Shown piece after piece: positions 10,009 to 22,647 of a DNA stretch of 64,000 nt. Numbering within the stretch: position 1 is the first letter of the stretch; each line of letters begins with the position of its first letter. The notes beneath the pieces were generated by a model. The model saw nothing but the letters and a program-made list of their open reading frames with translations, was not told where the DNA came from and made no database searches. The position numbers and the translations under genes were made by a program. Origin of the DNA: Pristionchus mayeri (Eukaryota > Nematoda > Chromadorea > Rhabditida > Neodiplogasteridae); the NCBI GenBank assembly GCA_036245805.1, contig BTRK01000006.1, positions 11,254,365-11,318,364 on the forward strand, in the 5' to 3' direction.

Positions 10009-13000
10009 TCACCACAGCCACAATGTTCTCCACGAGCGACCGGGCTTCGTTTCGGCTGTCTGAAAGTGATACGTGTTAGTGCTTTTTATAGTTACAAAAT
10101 GAGGTACTGCCTCGAATGAGGGCCTACAGTTAGTGACGAAGATATATCTAAAGGTACCCTTCTTCAGCATTTTAGAATTTTTTAGAAATTTTAGAATCTA
10201 TATTGTCAGTCTTTCGTTTTTGCGGAAAAAAATCGAAGATTGGGAACCGTACCTGGTATCCACTGAGTGATTTATGAAGATCGGATAGACGATCGGTGAA
10301 TCTGAAAATGAACCGGGTGTGTTTCATGTGCCCTGGATAGCGCACGCGGAACATACCCGAAAATGCATAAAATACCTAAAAAGGTAAACCCTTGTGTGTA
10401 CCTGGTCAATTTCTCGCTCTCAGCCCACAGCCTTCTCCTATCTTCTTCATCCTCCACAATCTGCCCCCATTCCAGCTCCGCCAACTTCTTACTGAAAAGT
10501 TATTATTGAGATTTCACGAATAAACAACACCCTGAAAAGGGATATTCATGGGGTGACACTAAAGCTGATTTTTGACTAAACAGAAAGGGGAATGAAGGAA
10601 CTAGGCCAGTTGATCACCGTCGGATGATGAACAAAAATTATACCCTTCTCCAATATGTTCACAGTAGGTTCCCACAGTGCCAAAAATGCTTCTGTGAAAG
10701 TTCTACAGAAGAAATACATTTTTTGGTTATCATCCGACGCTGATCATCCGATCTAGTGCCCTCTCCTTCCCTTCCCACACTCCTTCCATCCCTGGCTCAC
10801 TTGATCACCCGTTGCACCCCCCCCCCCCTCGCTGAGGCATCGTATATCAACTACGCTAATCAGCATCTTTTCTTGTCTCTACCATTAGCTGTTTCGAACA
10901 ATGCATGATAAATGAATTGAATCGAATCCTCACTTGATCACTCGTCCATTCTCTCCCTCCATCTCTGGGTCGGAAACAGCGTAGAGCACGGGTCGTGCCG
11001 CCTTCCACACGTGTTCTTCGCCCAGAACGGATCTGTATCAAACAAATACAAAAAAATCATAAATCAAATCGAGTTCTTACCTTTCACAAGGCAATGAATA
11101 ATGTAAGGCAACCTTTTACATTTAGAAATCGTCTGACTCTCTCAATTTTGCATACTCTCTCGAGTGTGGAGAGACAGAGGAGAGACAGACCATTGCTCCC
11201 TCAAGCACTACGTCGGATGAGAACTATTGTGTCATGCCGCCTTTTATAGATCACCTTTGATAGAAGCGGCATGACGTCATAGCTCTCATCCGAACTAGAG
11301 CGCTGAGGCTGTACTCACTTGACTCGCTCGAGCAACCATCGCGAGATGACGAATAGCTGCTCATCGAGGGGCGCAGTGAGATTCGTGAATGCCCACCCAG
11401 GAACTGCCATAGTCACGGAGATATTCGAATCTGCAAGAGCAAAAACAACGATTGGCACTAGATCGGATGAGAACTATGATATCATACCGCATTTTATATA
11501 TGACGTCATAGTTTTCGTCCGATCTAGTGCCGAATAAGTCCATTATATGATGTTTCTTGCATAGCATCGGAAGTCTATGGTAAGAGAGACAGGCAGAAAG
11601 CTAGAGAGAAAAGTTAACTCACTATTCAGTTTATCAGCCAGATCCCTGGCGAACATTGCCTCGGCCAGCTTCGATCGTCTGTACGCCTGCATCGAATAAA
11701 TATCACTGCATCTGGTAGTGGAAATATATTGGAGAGAAATAATAATGTTCTTATGCTGCCTTGTTCCACCGGCTCGGGAGTAGTCGCACAAGTTGCAAAC
11801 AGGCTTGTTTGGAACTTGTGTGCCTCGCCCTATCCACACTCCAATATCCAAGTCTTGCCAGTCTATCAGTCTTGTTTACAAGATGGAAAGTGATTTGAGC
11901 GTAGGGTGGAGGTGCACAAGTTTCACACAAGCCTATTTACAGCTTGTGCGACCACACCTGAGACCTTCCGTCCAGCGAGTTGAACATGGATTCTAATTGG
12001 CTGGGAAGGGGACGCTCGCGCGCATATCACGCCTCTCACGAGAGAATCAGGACAAAACGCCAATATCTTGGTACATTCGAAAAAGTCGATTTTGAGGTGT
12101 TTGCAATTCTTGGGGTAATCTGTCATTCTGAATCCGATTCCGAGTCGATCTGCAGCCTATCTTGTTCGGCGGCTGCAGCAGCGTGCTGCAGAGATTCGAA
12201 ACTTTGCCTTTCGAGGTTCTGAAAATGGCTTCAAATTTCTTCATGCAGGCTGAAATTTGGCCTGTAGGCTTCAATTATGACCTACTTTGACTATTTGGAG
12301 TAATTTTGAAGTAGGTCAACCGAATCGTTATGAGCAGTTTTTCTGCTATAACGTTTTTAGTTCGAAACAAACACAGACCAAACTTTTGCATCGTTTAGAG
12401 AATTAAATTCTGCATCTCCATCATTTTTTTCAGATTTTTACCATTCGGTCGTGGTGCTTTTTCAAGCGAAACACTGTTAAAATGCGCATGAGGCTCCTGG
12501 CTGCACCGAGTGCTGAGAGCGTTTTAACGTTGCTTAAAAGCGTTGCGCTTCGAATCCAGTGGTCGGGGGTTCGACTCCCAATGATAGCAAACATGTTGTG
12601 TGCTTATCTAAATGCAACCTGCGCAATAATTACGCATTGCCAATTGTTCGCAACTTCACATTTTGAATATGAAGTATGCGGGGAAACAGATCTGCTGAAA
12701 CGCGTCCCCTTCAGAGGTTTCAAAGAGTAATTTAACAAGTAAATATGATTGAATTACATTTTAAAGACAAACAAAACATGTTTGCTATCATTAGGAGTCG
12801 AACCCCCGACCACTGGTTTCGAAGCGCAACGCTTAACGCTCTCAGCACTCGGTGCAGCCAGGCGGCTCATGCGCATTTTCACTGTTTTTCGCTTGGAAAA
12901 GCACCAAGACCAAATGGTAAAAATCTGAAAAAAATGAAGGAGATGCAGAATTTAATTCCTAAACTATGCAAAAGTTTGGTCTGTGTTTATTTCGAACTAA

Positions 13001-16000
13001 AAAGATTATAGCAGAAAAACTGCTCAGAACGATTCAGTTGACCTACTTCAAAATTAGTCCGAATAGTCAAAGTAGGTAATAATTGAACTCTACAGGCCAA
13101 ATTTCAGCCTGTATGAAGGAATTTGAAGCCATTTTCAGAACCTCGAAAGGCAAAGTTTCGAATCTCTGCAGCACGCTGCTGCAGCCGCCGAACAAGATAG
13201 GCTGCAGATCGACTCGGAATCGGATTCAGAACGACAGATTACCCCAAGAATTGCCTCAAAAGCCTCAAAATCGACTTTTTCGAATGTACCAGGGTTGTCC
13301 TGATTCTCTCGTGAGAGGCGTGATATTTAGTTAGTGAAGTTCATATAAGAAGAGAGCGGGTAATATAGATACAAAAGTGTCAGCAGGATCAGCACCAGAC
13401 AATAAACAAAATAATATTGATATGGTACCTTGTACGGGTCCCACTCCTTCGGTCTCGCCTTTTCCTCGTCGCTTGTCGGCTCCTCCGGCCGCAGTTCCTC
13501 ATTGAGGTTGGCAAAGTCGAGCGACATCCTGAGCGAGCGAAATATAATTTCTAATTCTTCGACCAGTGGAAATACTGCTTTGTATTTTAAATATTGGCAA
13601 GAAACATAAAACGAGTAACAAAAAAAAGAAGAATCGCGAATTGTTCTGCCGAATTGAGTTGTTAGCGAATACACAGGGGGGCCACAGTAAGGCATCGATT
13701 CTTCTGAGGTGCTCAAAATTGATGTCGTAAAACTCACGTTGCCATACTGAAATTATGGTTGACGAAGACGAGACGGACTGGATGTGGCTGAGCCTGCAAG
13801 TAAATTGGATCTTTTTTGATTGTTCAGCCTCGTTTCAAGGGATTCCCGCTTCAGCAGAGATTGCTGCTGAGTGTCAAAATCCAGTAGTACAGCCACAAGC
13901 GTGTATGATTTACAGAAACTGATACCCTAAAACTGTTTGAAATGTCATGGGCACAATTCAAAGACCGGAAGTTCTCGCAGCTAGCAGCAATGGAGCCCAC
14001 GATTGGTTAGTATGCAGTCCGGGTGCAGATTTCCGCCAGCAACCGTACTATCCTATATAACCTCTCTACCGTGAAATCATCCCTCACCTTCAGTTTCTCC
14101 AGTAGCAGTCCCGTCATGAGGAATGCTCCGAGATGATTAGTCGCCAGTGTAGACTCAATTCCGTCCTCAAAATGGTTCATATTGCCAAGTGGGCCAAACA
14201 TTTTAATAGTATACCCTCTTTGCTCTCTGTCCATCCTCATTGGAAGGATCACAGATAAATTAATAATATGAACGTCTTCCCAAATTAACAACCGGTGCAA
14301 AAGCTCAGGGATGACGCTCACCACTGCTCCTTCCTACCGGTATTCAGTTCTCAGCTTCAACCCCTGCCCATCTATACCTCCATGATGCTACATTCATCCT
14401 TTTCATCCTCACCTTGTTCTCTTTCCTCTCTGCCTCCATCACTGCAGCATTGTGAACGACGCCGTCAATTCGATCCAACTCGAGTTTACCTGCCAAGGAG
14501 ATTAGATATACCGGAAGAGAAGAGTACGATACATTGGACTAGTACTCGAAGATAACAGAAAACCCATTCTCTTGAATCTAGATCAAAAATATGTGACTTT
14601 TTACTTTTGATGGCGTAAAAAGCTGTTCGATAAAATGGAAAAATAATTTTTTTTCAGAGTAAAAAAGTAAGGGAAGAGCGTACCCTTGGAAAGCTTGCTC
14701 ACGAAAGCTACGATCGAGTCGAAGTGGGATAGATCACACTGACGACAGTACACCTGAGTACTGTAAGAGAATAAACCATCCACATTTCTCGAAGATAGCG
14801 CTTCGAACACTCATTCGTGCGACCCATGGATAAAGCATTCCACTAGTTAAAAATTTGGGACGATTAGAGAAGGAGCATGCTAAACGGAGAATTACAAAAA
14901 ACTGAGCATGTAAATCTTACAATACTATCGGATTCGAGAAAAGGGATGCGAACGAGAGCTCACCTGCTTGTTTCCCGTCTCGCTCACGATGTCTGCCCGC
15001 GTCTCCACGCATTTCTCGCGGTTTCTCAAGGGATTATGTCAGGATTTAGGCATTTACAGAGAATAAATCAGTCATTCCAGTACGTAGAGTTAGTATTTTT
15101 GTTCAATAATACGATTGCCATAGACGAAGAATATTTTCAACTATAGAAATTTCATTTGCAAAACTGCAGAAGACAATAATTTTAAATTCACCAACCTGCA
15201 TGCCATAATCACCCGGGCGTTTCGCCTAGACAAGCCTTCGGCAGTTGCCTGCAGATATTTAACAGTTCATAAACGTGATGGAAGTGATCGAAACTGCTCA
15301 CTCACACAATTTTTGCTGATGTTAATTAAAGTCAATTCGCAATCACTGAAGAAAGGGTAAAAATGCCTATTCGGCGGTTATGCCACTGCGCATAGCCGAT
15401 GCACGGCCCCCGGAGCATCGACATAAGAAAAATGAAAACGTAAGCAGGCATCAAGGAAAAGACGAGCGCTTCAAAAAAAGTACAGTCAGAATTGCCTGAT
15501 AAGCCTGAGTTGCAGCTTGAAATGCCTGTCTATTGCGTGATTGTCACGTTACGCGCGGTGCGAACAGTCTTTTGTTCCGTTTAGCGAGCAAATTCCACAG
15601 CATAATTTTTTACAGCTTGGACAATGTTCAGGATAGCTCCCGGACGTTTTTGCTTTCCTTATGTCGATCTTCCGGGGGCCGTGCCGATGTACACTAATTG
15701 AAAAATGTTTTCTAATCACATCAGTTTGTATTCGAAACCACCGTACCTGTCCGATTCCACTTGTAGCTCCAGTTACGATATAAGTCTTGCCAGTGAGATC
15801 ATCAGCCAGGTCGTACTTCGTGCGGGACCCGTGACTGAGAATAAAAGAGGAAATTAGTGAGAACTCTGAATACTTTGAAGAGATCAAAGATCAAACGAAT
15901 CGCAAAGGTTCCAAGTTTAGCAAGAGTAATAAGTTTGAGAATTATTACGAGCTGTGCAAGCAACAAAAACATCCAATAACAAAAATGGTACAACTTACTT

Positions 16001-16087
16001 CTTGATGCGATATAATCCGTACCCGGCGCCTAATAAGGAGAATCCGACTACCCATATGGAAGTTTTCTGGAGGCGACGAGCCGCCAT
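10009..16087 (-). CDS. Membrane-anchored short-chain dehydrogenase/reductase A (RDH-like), 15 exons
   Basis: Exons in transcript order: 16087-15999, 15834-15747, 15248-15196, 15024-14964, 14753-14684, 14489-14413, 14165-14088, 13793-13738, 13528-13429, 11686-11623, 11430-11319, 11032-10934, 10491-10402, 10301-10253, 10059-10009; 378 residues in frame. Exon count, phases and most lengths equal gene B. The N-terminus is a hydrophobic anchor (IWVVGFSLLGAGYGL). TGATSGIG is at 51-58, HNAA at 133-136, ATNHLG around 154-159 and YRRSK at 226-230. The catalytic-Ser segment reads FVNH (182-185), so His occupies that place. The tail resembles B and ends TLWLW. Likely an NAD(P)(H)-dependent membrane oxidoreductase with unknown substrate; loss of Ser leaves activity uncertain. 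Confidence 0.85.
10598..10761. mobile_element. Longer, diverged AGGTCGGATGAG-type palindrome
   Basis: The left arm (AACTAGGCCAGTTGATCACC, then GTCGGATGATGAAC) is inversely repeated at the right end, which finishes ATCCGATCTAGTGCC. It is about 164 bp with an unrelated centre. It lies between exons 12 and 13 of SDR gene A. Confidence 0.55.
11205..11302. mobile_element. Palindromic MITE (AGGTCGGATGAG family)
   Basis: Ends are GCACTACGTCGGATGAG and its inverse complement; TGACGTCAT lies in the right arm. It sits between exons 11 and 12 of SDR gene A. Confidence 0.8.
11454..11531. mobile_element. Palindromic MITE (AGGTCGGATGAG family)
   Basis: A 78-bp palindrome, GGCACTAGATCGGATGAG to its complement, with TGACGTCAT in the right arm. 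It lies between exons 10 and 11 of SDR gene A, 23 bp upstream of exon 11. Confidence 0.85.
12024..13326. mobile_element. Long foldback element with tRNA-like segments in both arms
   Basis: A 1,303-bp inverted repeat starting ATATCACGCCTCTCACGAG; arms exceed 600 bp. Both arms contain a segment with a pol III B-box-like GGGTTCGACTCC (12498-12589 on +, 12783-12860 on -). It lies in intron 9 of SDR gene A. No protein is encoded. Confidence 0.8.
12498..12589 (+). other. tRNA-like (type II-like) segment in foldback arm
   Basis: CACCGAGTGCTGAGAGCG resembles a Ser/Leu tRNA D-arm (CCGAGTGGTTAAGGCG) and GGGGGTTCGACTCCC is a good T-arm/B-box. A TTCGAA loop lies between. The acceptor stem is not convincing, so it is more likely a tRNA-derived repeat than a tRNA gene. 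The mirror copy at 12783-12860 on - is shorter in the middle. Confidence 0.4.
15396..15688. repeat. Inverted repeat, 0.3 kb, in intron 2 of SDR gene A
   Basis: CGATGCACGGCCCCCGGAGC at the left is inversely repeated at 15652-15688 (GGGGGCCGTGCCGATG), including the ATCGACATAAG beside it. The interior is unrelated. Probably a small foldback element. Confidence 0.6.
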
Positions 16088-16599
16088 CTCAATAATATAA
16101 ATTGATACATGTATTATCGAGCAACGCGCAATTGAATACAGAACAGGACATATTGAAATCAAGGCGGGAAAATGGAATTCCATAGATTATAAGCTGAAAA
16201 AAGAACTATTTGGAAAGTTGTATAATATAACAACTTTTCCCTCCACGTACAAAAAGGAAAACAAGATCCACGTACAAAAAGGAAAACAATTAAACTCAAC
16301 GGGAAACATAGAATAAGTACGCATGGATGGGAAATTCGAGGTGTTTTACACTGGAACACGGCGAAAAGTCTTGCGATTATCTTGTAGTTTGTAGTCCACT
16401 GGTTGTGTGAGTGGGGTCATGATTTTTACAGGCACATTTTTTTCTTTATATTATCATAAAAAAATATAATTTGATTAGATAAATATTTGCATAAATAAGT
16501 TATTATGTATTTACAAATATGTGCAAAAAATGAATCGCTTCGCAAGCCTGTGAATGAATTGCTCTCGACATTTCTCGCGAAGCGCCTTCAATCTGGTTC
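16088..16599. other. Upstream region of SDR gene A
   Basis: About 0.5 kb upstream of the start codon of A. It has a direct duplication of CCACGTACAAAAAGGAAAAC (16242-16289) and otherwise AT-rich sequence. It presumably contains the promoter of A. The start codon follows ATTGAG. Confidence 0.4.
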
Positions 16600-19500
16600 A
16601 ATAGGTGACAACTGACTTTGCATAAATTAATATTTTACAGTATACAAAATTCTCATTAATATTGACAAAAAGGATTCACAGCAACATCAAGACCGTAATA
16701 ACGCACTTCCGTAAAATGCTATCACGAGTTAACTTCCGTAAAAAAGCCTAAGGCATGCCGTGCCAGGAGCCTAGTAAATTTAAAAAATAGGAACTGACTT
16801 TATTTTTGAACTACCGTACTTTTTCGACGGCGTTGTTTTGTTAAATGAGATGCTGTATTTTTATTTGTGGCCTTTTCATTAGGAACAATGATCATTCTTG
16901 CGATTTAGACCGTAACTAATTTTATGCAATAAATAAATAGTGTCAAAACACTGCCATTCTTTGGGAAGATCGACCCCCTTAATTTTTACACACCACCTTT
17001 TTATTGATAAATTGAGCATTGTTTGGTAAATTTTGTATTGATTTCAGTGAACTGGGCATGCCTAAGAATCTGACAACACTCAGAAAATATTTTAAAATAT
17101 AGTTTGGGATTTTGATGCAAAAACACCGGCTGCAAAAACACGCATGAGATACTGTAGCGCAACGCATAAAAATGACGAGAACTTGCAGCGATTCTGCTGT
17201 GGGATTATAGCACTATTAAAACGTTCCGACAATGCTAGTTGACCACCCAAGCCGCTAAGTCGCTGAGCCTGCCTTTAGTACTTTAATTATTATCCTCTTA
17301 AAAGTGTTTTTTAATTTAAATGCTTGCGTTTAATCATCACCACATGTCAGGCCATAGGGATTCAAGGACATATGCGCCAGGGAAAATATTAGGAAATAAC
17401 TTTCTAATTTTTCGTTCCGCTTGTTTAGTCGCGTACTCGGCATGGTGTAGGGCATACATTTCTAATCCAATATTAGTCACTCACATATTTTCTGGTGCTT
17501 TGGCCCAGAAGGACAGGTTTGCTACAACCTGTCGTATTCTGTGCGAAAACGCAAACGGGAAGAGGACTTGGGGATATGGGGAGAGGTCGCAGCATCAAAT
17601 ACCCGGGTACCATCAACATTAGTTTGGAATGGAGCGTGGACACATCTTACTTTGCCTAAATGAATATTTTACAGTATATAAGTTGCGCATTAAGAATGAC
17701 GAAAATAATTAGTCAATCACATATTTTCTGGCGCTTTGGACCAGAAGGACAGGTATGGTACAACCTGTCGTATTCTGTGCGAAAACGCAAACGGACTTGG
17801 GGATATAGGGAGAGATCGGAGCGTCAAATACCCGGGTGATATCAATATTAGTTTTCAAGGGAGCGCGGCTAAAACTGAATTTGCCTGAATAATGTTGGTT
17901 GCACCCGGGTACTTGATGCTGTGACCTCTCCATATATCCCCTAAGTTCTCGCCTGGTTGCGTTTTCGTCCAGAGTAAGACAGGTTGTAGCATGCATACCT
18001 GTCCTGCTGGGCCAAAGCGCCAGAAAATATGTGAACGACTAATCCTTTTCGTCACTCTTGAGAATTTTGTATACTGTAAAATATTAATTTAGACAGAGTA
18101 AGATGTGTCCACGCTCCATTCCAAACTAATGTTGTTGGCACCCGGATATTTGATGCTGCGACCTCTCCCTATATCCCGATGTCCTCCTCTCTTTTGCGTT
18201 TTTCGCTCAGAATACGACAGGTTGTAGAATACCTGTCCTTCTGGGCCAAAGCGCCAGAAAATATGGAAATGACAAATTCTTTTCGTCATTCTTAATGCGC
18301 ATCTTGTATACTGTAAAATATTCATTTAGGCAAAGTAAGATGTGTCCACGCTCAATTCCAAACTAATGTTGATGGCACCCGGGTATTTGATGCTGCGACC
18401 TCTCCCTATATCCCGATGTCCTCCTCTCTTTTGCGTTTTTTCGCTCAGAATACGACAGGTTGTAGAATACCTGTCCTTCTGGGCCAAAGCGCCAGAACAT
18501 AAGTGAATGGCTAATCCTTTTCGTCAATCTTAATGAACATCTTGTATACTGTAAAATATTCATTTAGGCAAAGTAAGATGTATCCGCGCTCCATTCCAAA
18601 CTAATGTTGATTGCACCCGGGTATTTGATGCTGCGACCTCTCCCTATACCCCTAAGTCTGCTTCCATTTTGCGTTTTCGCTCAGAATACGACAGGTTGTA
18701 GGATACCGTTGCAATCAAGAGGCAACACTCGCTCTCTTGATGCAATATGCGGATGCTTGACTACGGGAATGAGAGAACTCATACTTTATCTGCGGATGCC
18801 TCTCTCGGAACGACCATCTCCCGAGAGAGGAGAGACTAAGACTCGCTAGGTCAGTGTGACAGCCGTGACCTAGAACGCTCTCTCCCTGCGGAGAGAGAGA
18901 TTGATAGGAAACGGACAGATGAGTAAACACGATAGGTCCAAGACCAGGGTGCAACGTCCCCCGGAAAAAATGGGAAGCGAGCGGCCTCGCTCGCAGGTAC
19001 ATCCTATGTATGTAAGCATGAAATGGAACATGTACGGTGATGTATACTTCTCTAGCTACCCTACACTGTCAGGGGAATAAGGTGATACACACTTCTCTAA
19101 CTACCGTGCATCATGAGCAATGCTATACACAAATACAGATAAAATACAACCATATAAACGGGAGAACTCATGGTTGTCCGGTCCAGCAGATGATTGTAGT
19201 CGCAGCAATCCGGGTCCACTCACGCGCAGTCTCCTCTCGCGTTCCTCCAATCCTCGACTCCTTCTTCATCGAATCTTGGATTAGTTCCGTTCCATGGTGA
19301 TTTCTTGAGTCGACCGGGCAGTCGCTTCTGTGGCGCTGGCGCATCTGTGGCGCATCTTCCGCTCTCTGGCGGGAAGGGGAGGGGATACAGGAGAAATACT
19401 CGACTGATTGTGGATGGTAGTCGCGTTGGAAGGAATGGGGAAGGTAGACTGGGGTGAATGGTAGTCGAATGTCGGCAGACGATGGGGGTCAGGTCCATTC

Positions 19501-21160
19501 GTGGTGTAGCGTTGTCTGGCGACTAGACGACTAGAGGGGTAAATGGTAGCACTCAGCGGAAATTAACTCTGGTCCTGACGAAGAGAGTAAACTCCGGGAT
19601 CCTCCACGTTGCAATCAAGAGGCGACACTCGCTCTCTTGATGCAATATGCGGATGCTTGACTACGGGAATGAGAGAACTCATACTTTATCTGCGGATGCC
19701 TCTCTCGGGACGACCATCTCCCGAGAGAGGAGAGACTAAGACTCGCTAGGTCAGTGTGACAGCCGTGACCTAGAACGCTCTCTCCCTGCGGGGAGAGAGA
19801 TTGATAGGAAACGGACAGATGAATAAACACGATAGGTCCAAGACCAGGGTGCAACGATACCTGTCCTTCTGGGCCAAAGCGCCAGAAAATATGGAAATGA
19901 CAAATCCTTTTCGTCAATCTTAATGAACATCTTGTATACTGTAAAATATTCATTTAGGCAAAGTAAGATGTGTCCACGCTCAATTCCAAACTAATGTTGA
20001 TGGCACCCGGGTATTTGATGCTGCGACCTCTCCCTATATCCCGATGTCCTCCTCTCTTTTGCGTTTTTTCGCTCAGAATACGACAGGTTGTAGAATACCT
20101 GTCCTTCTGAGCCAAAGCGCCAGAACATAAGTGAATGACTAATCCTTTTCGTCAATCTTAATGAGCATCTTGCATACTGTAAAATATTCATTTAGGCAAA
20201 GTAAGATGTGTCCACGTTGCAAACCTGTCCTTCTGGGCACAGAAGGACAGGTTAGTCATTCACTTATTTTCTGGCGCTTTGGCCCAGAAGGACAGGTATC
20301 ATACAACCTGTCGTATTCTGAGCGAAAACGCAAAAGAGAAGCAGACTTGGGGGTATAGGGAGAGGTCGCAGCGTCAAATACCCGGGTGAAATCAACATTA
20401 GTTTGGAATGGAGCGCGGATACATCTTACTTTGCCTAAATGAATATTTTACAGTATACAAGATGTTCATTAAGATTGACGAAAAGGATTAGTCATTCACT
20501 TATTTTTCTGGCGCTTTGGCCCAGAAGGACAGGTATCCTACAACCTGTCGTATTCTGAGCGAAAACGCAAAAGAGAAGCAGACTTGGGGGTATAGGGAGA
20601 GGTCGCAGCATCAAATACCCGGGTACCATCAACATTAGTGTGGAATGGAGCGTGGACACATCTTACTTTGCCTAAATGAATATTTTACAGTATACAAGAT
20701 GTTCATTAAGATTGACGAAAAGGATTAGTCATTCACATATTTTTTGGCGCTTTGGCCCAGAAGGACAGGTATCCTACAACCTGTCGTATTCTGAGCGAAA
20801 ACGCAAAAGAGAAGCAGACTTGGGGGTATAGGGAGAGGTCGCAGCATCAAATACCCGGGTACCATCAACATTAGTGTGGAATGGAGCGTGGACACATCTT
20901 ACTTTGCCTAAATGAATATTTTACAGTATACAAGATGTTCATTAAGATTGACGAAAAGGATTAGTCATTCACATATTTTCTGGCGCTTTGGCCCAGAAGG
21001 ACAGGTATCCTACAACCTGTCGTATTCTGAGCGAAAACGCAAAAGATTAGCAGACTTGGGGGTATAGGGAGAGGTCGCAGCATCAAATACCCGGGTGCGA
21101 TCAACATTAGTTTGCAAGGGAGCGCGGCTAGAGCCGAATTTGCCGATACGAATATTTCAC
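16600..21160. repeat. 237-bp satellite array with changing orientation
   Basis: A unit of about 236-237 bp is repeated; TGGCGCTTTGGCCCAGAAGG recurs near 20271, 20508, 20744 and 20980, and its complement near 18008, 18244 and 18482. Hallmarks are CACCCGGGTATTTGATGC, CGACAGGTTGTA and TTTACAGTATACAAGATG. Units run + at about 17490-17880, - at about 17880-18700 and 19857-20215, then + again to about 21130. The left fringe (16600-17330) is decayed. A TRIM-like element splits one unit at 18707. An isolated unit is at 23575-23746. I see no gene. Confidence 0.8.
18707..19856. mobile_element. Small LTR-flanked (TRIM-like) retroelement
   Basis: Two 250-bp direct repeats, 18707-18956 and 19607-19856, differ at about four positions and enclose 650 bp. 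Each repeat starts CGTTGCAATC and ends GGTGCAACG. ATAC (or ATACC) stands on both outer sides (18703-18706, 19857-19860), and removing the insert restores the satellite consensus GGATACCTGTCC, so this is a defined insertion. The interior has no gag or pol similarity that I can see. I do not see a clear primer-binding site. Non-TG/CA ends are unusual for an LTR element. Confidence 0.65.
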
Positions 21161-21586
21161 GACAGAGAGCGAGAAGAAGAGTGCTATTGAATACAAAGCA
21201 ATAAATATTGAGCAAACAACATGACAAATGAATGCATAAATATATGTGATAACGCGATGCTTACACGTGCGCAAAGCAACGAATTATTGTTCTTTCTTGT
21301 TTAGATAAATCTTTATCTCAAAATGTCAAAGTGAAAACATACCAGGGAGAAATTTTGAACAATATTCACAATATAAAACCGCACAATCTGCTCATCGGAT
21401 AAAACGAAATATAATTACAAATTTGTTCAATAATCGACAGATGACACTATCGTAGTCCTCCAATATCGTCTACTGTAGGTCATGCATCACGGGGGTCTTG
21501 CGCTCGGACTTCGTTTCGACTTCCTGAAAGAATGTATGATTAGTATTCGAGCAATGCTATTTCGACCTTCATCAACAATTCCTTGG

Positions 21587-21676
21587 GGCACTAGGTCGGA
21601 TGAGAACGATGATGTCATGGAGCACTTGATATATAAAAGGCAGAATGACGTCATAGTTTTCATCCGACCTAGAGCC
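21587..21676. mobile_element. Palindromic MITE (AGGTCGGATGAG family)
   Basis: A 90-bp palindrome with GGCACTAGGTCGG at the left end, TGACGTCAT in the right arm and a CTTGATATATAAAAGG centre. It lies in the last intron of SDR fragment C. Confidence 0.85.
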
Positions 21677-22647
21677 ATGTGAAATAATTGAAAGGTGATA
21701 ACTTTAGTGACGTCATCAATCTGCTTCGCCTCGATTTCTCCATTGATCGATGGATTAAGGGTCGAGAGACGATCGGCGAATCTGGAAATATGACCACAAT
21801 TTCTTTTAGATAACCCCAAGAACACAAATACCCCCCTATATTATTTATGTTTCGTACTAGAGAGAAGAATAGCAACCATGGAAGAACAGAAAGGGGAGCT
21901 ATATCGAACTTCAACAAGGGAACTTGAAATCCGGCTGAAGCATTAAATATCCTTCTTCGAATATCCCTCTTGATGCACGAAACATACTAAGCCGATTTGT
22001 GTTTCACTCCCAATATGAGGTGCAACTGTGCTCAGGGGGGACCAAAATTGAGTAGCTGTTTTATGTTTCAGACATTTTTCAAATATGGACGCTCTTTCGA
22101 AAACAGAAAAATCTTAATCACAATTAGGGTTTACCCGTTTCTGGAGAGAACAATGGGCTCAGAACACTTCATAGTTTAAAAAATGCCAAAAATTATTTTA
22201 TTTGCATATCACGCCTTTCACCTAAGAATTGAGCTCAATTATGGATTTTTGTGATTTTCCTGCCACCCATAGGTGTGCACCATCGAAGCCAGCTGTGAAA
22301 CACCCCCGGTTTTTTGGAAAATTTTGTCACAAAAACGATCATTTACGATTTACGATCCCCCTCCCCCTTTTGACCCTAAACACCCCCGGTTTTCAATTTC
22401 CAGCTTCAACCACCGCCAACCTATGCTGCCACCCCTAATCCATAGAGCTTACCTCGTGTATCTCTCGCTCACTTCCCACAGCTTTCTTCTCGTCATTTTA
22501 TTCTCCACCTTCGGACCCCATTCCTCTTCCGCCAGCTCACGACTGAAACGAAGTACAGGCTGGCGGATTTTAAAACTCTATGGAGGATGAAAAATAAAGT
22601 GTTCCTAATTCATCAGAATTCAAAAACTTAGCAAATCCTACACTGCT

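Noticed and set aside
10796..10840. C-run near 10807 and G-run near 25724 as functional G-quadruplexes
   Set aside because: Single homopolymer runs that may vary by sequencing or slippage; no arrangement of four G-tracts.
16600..21160. CRISPR-like array
   Set aside because: The repeats are 237 bp, without spacers, and change orientation, in a eukaryotic genome.
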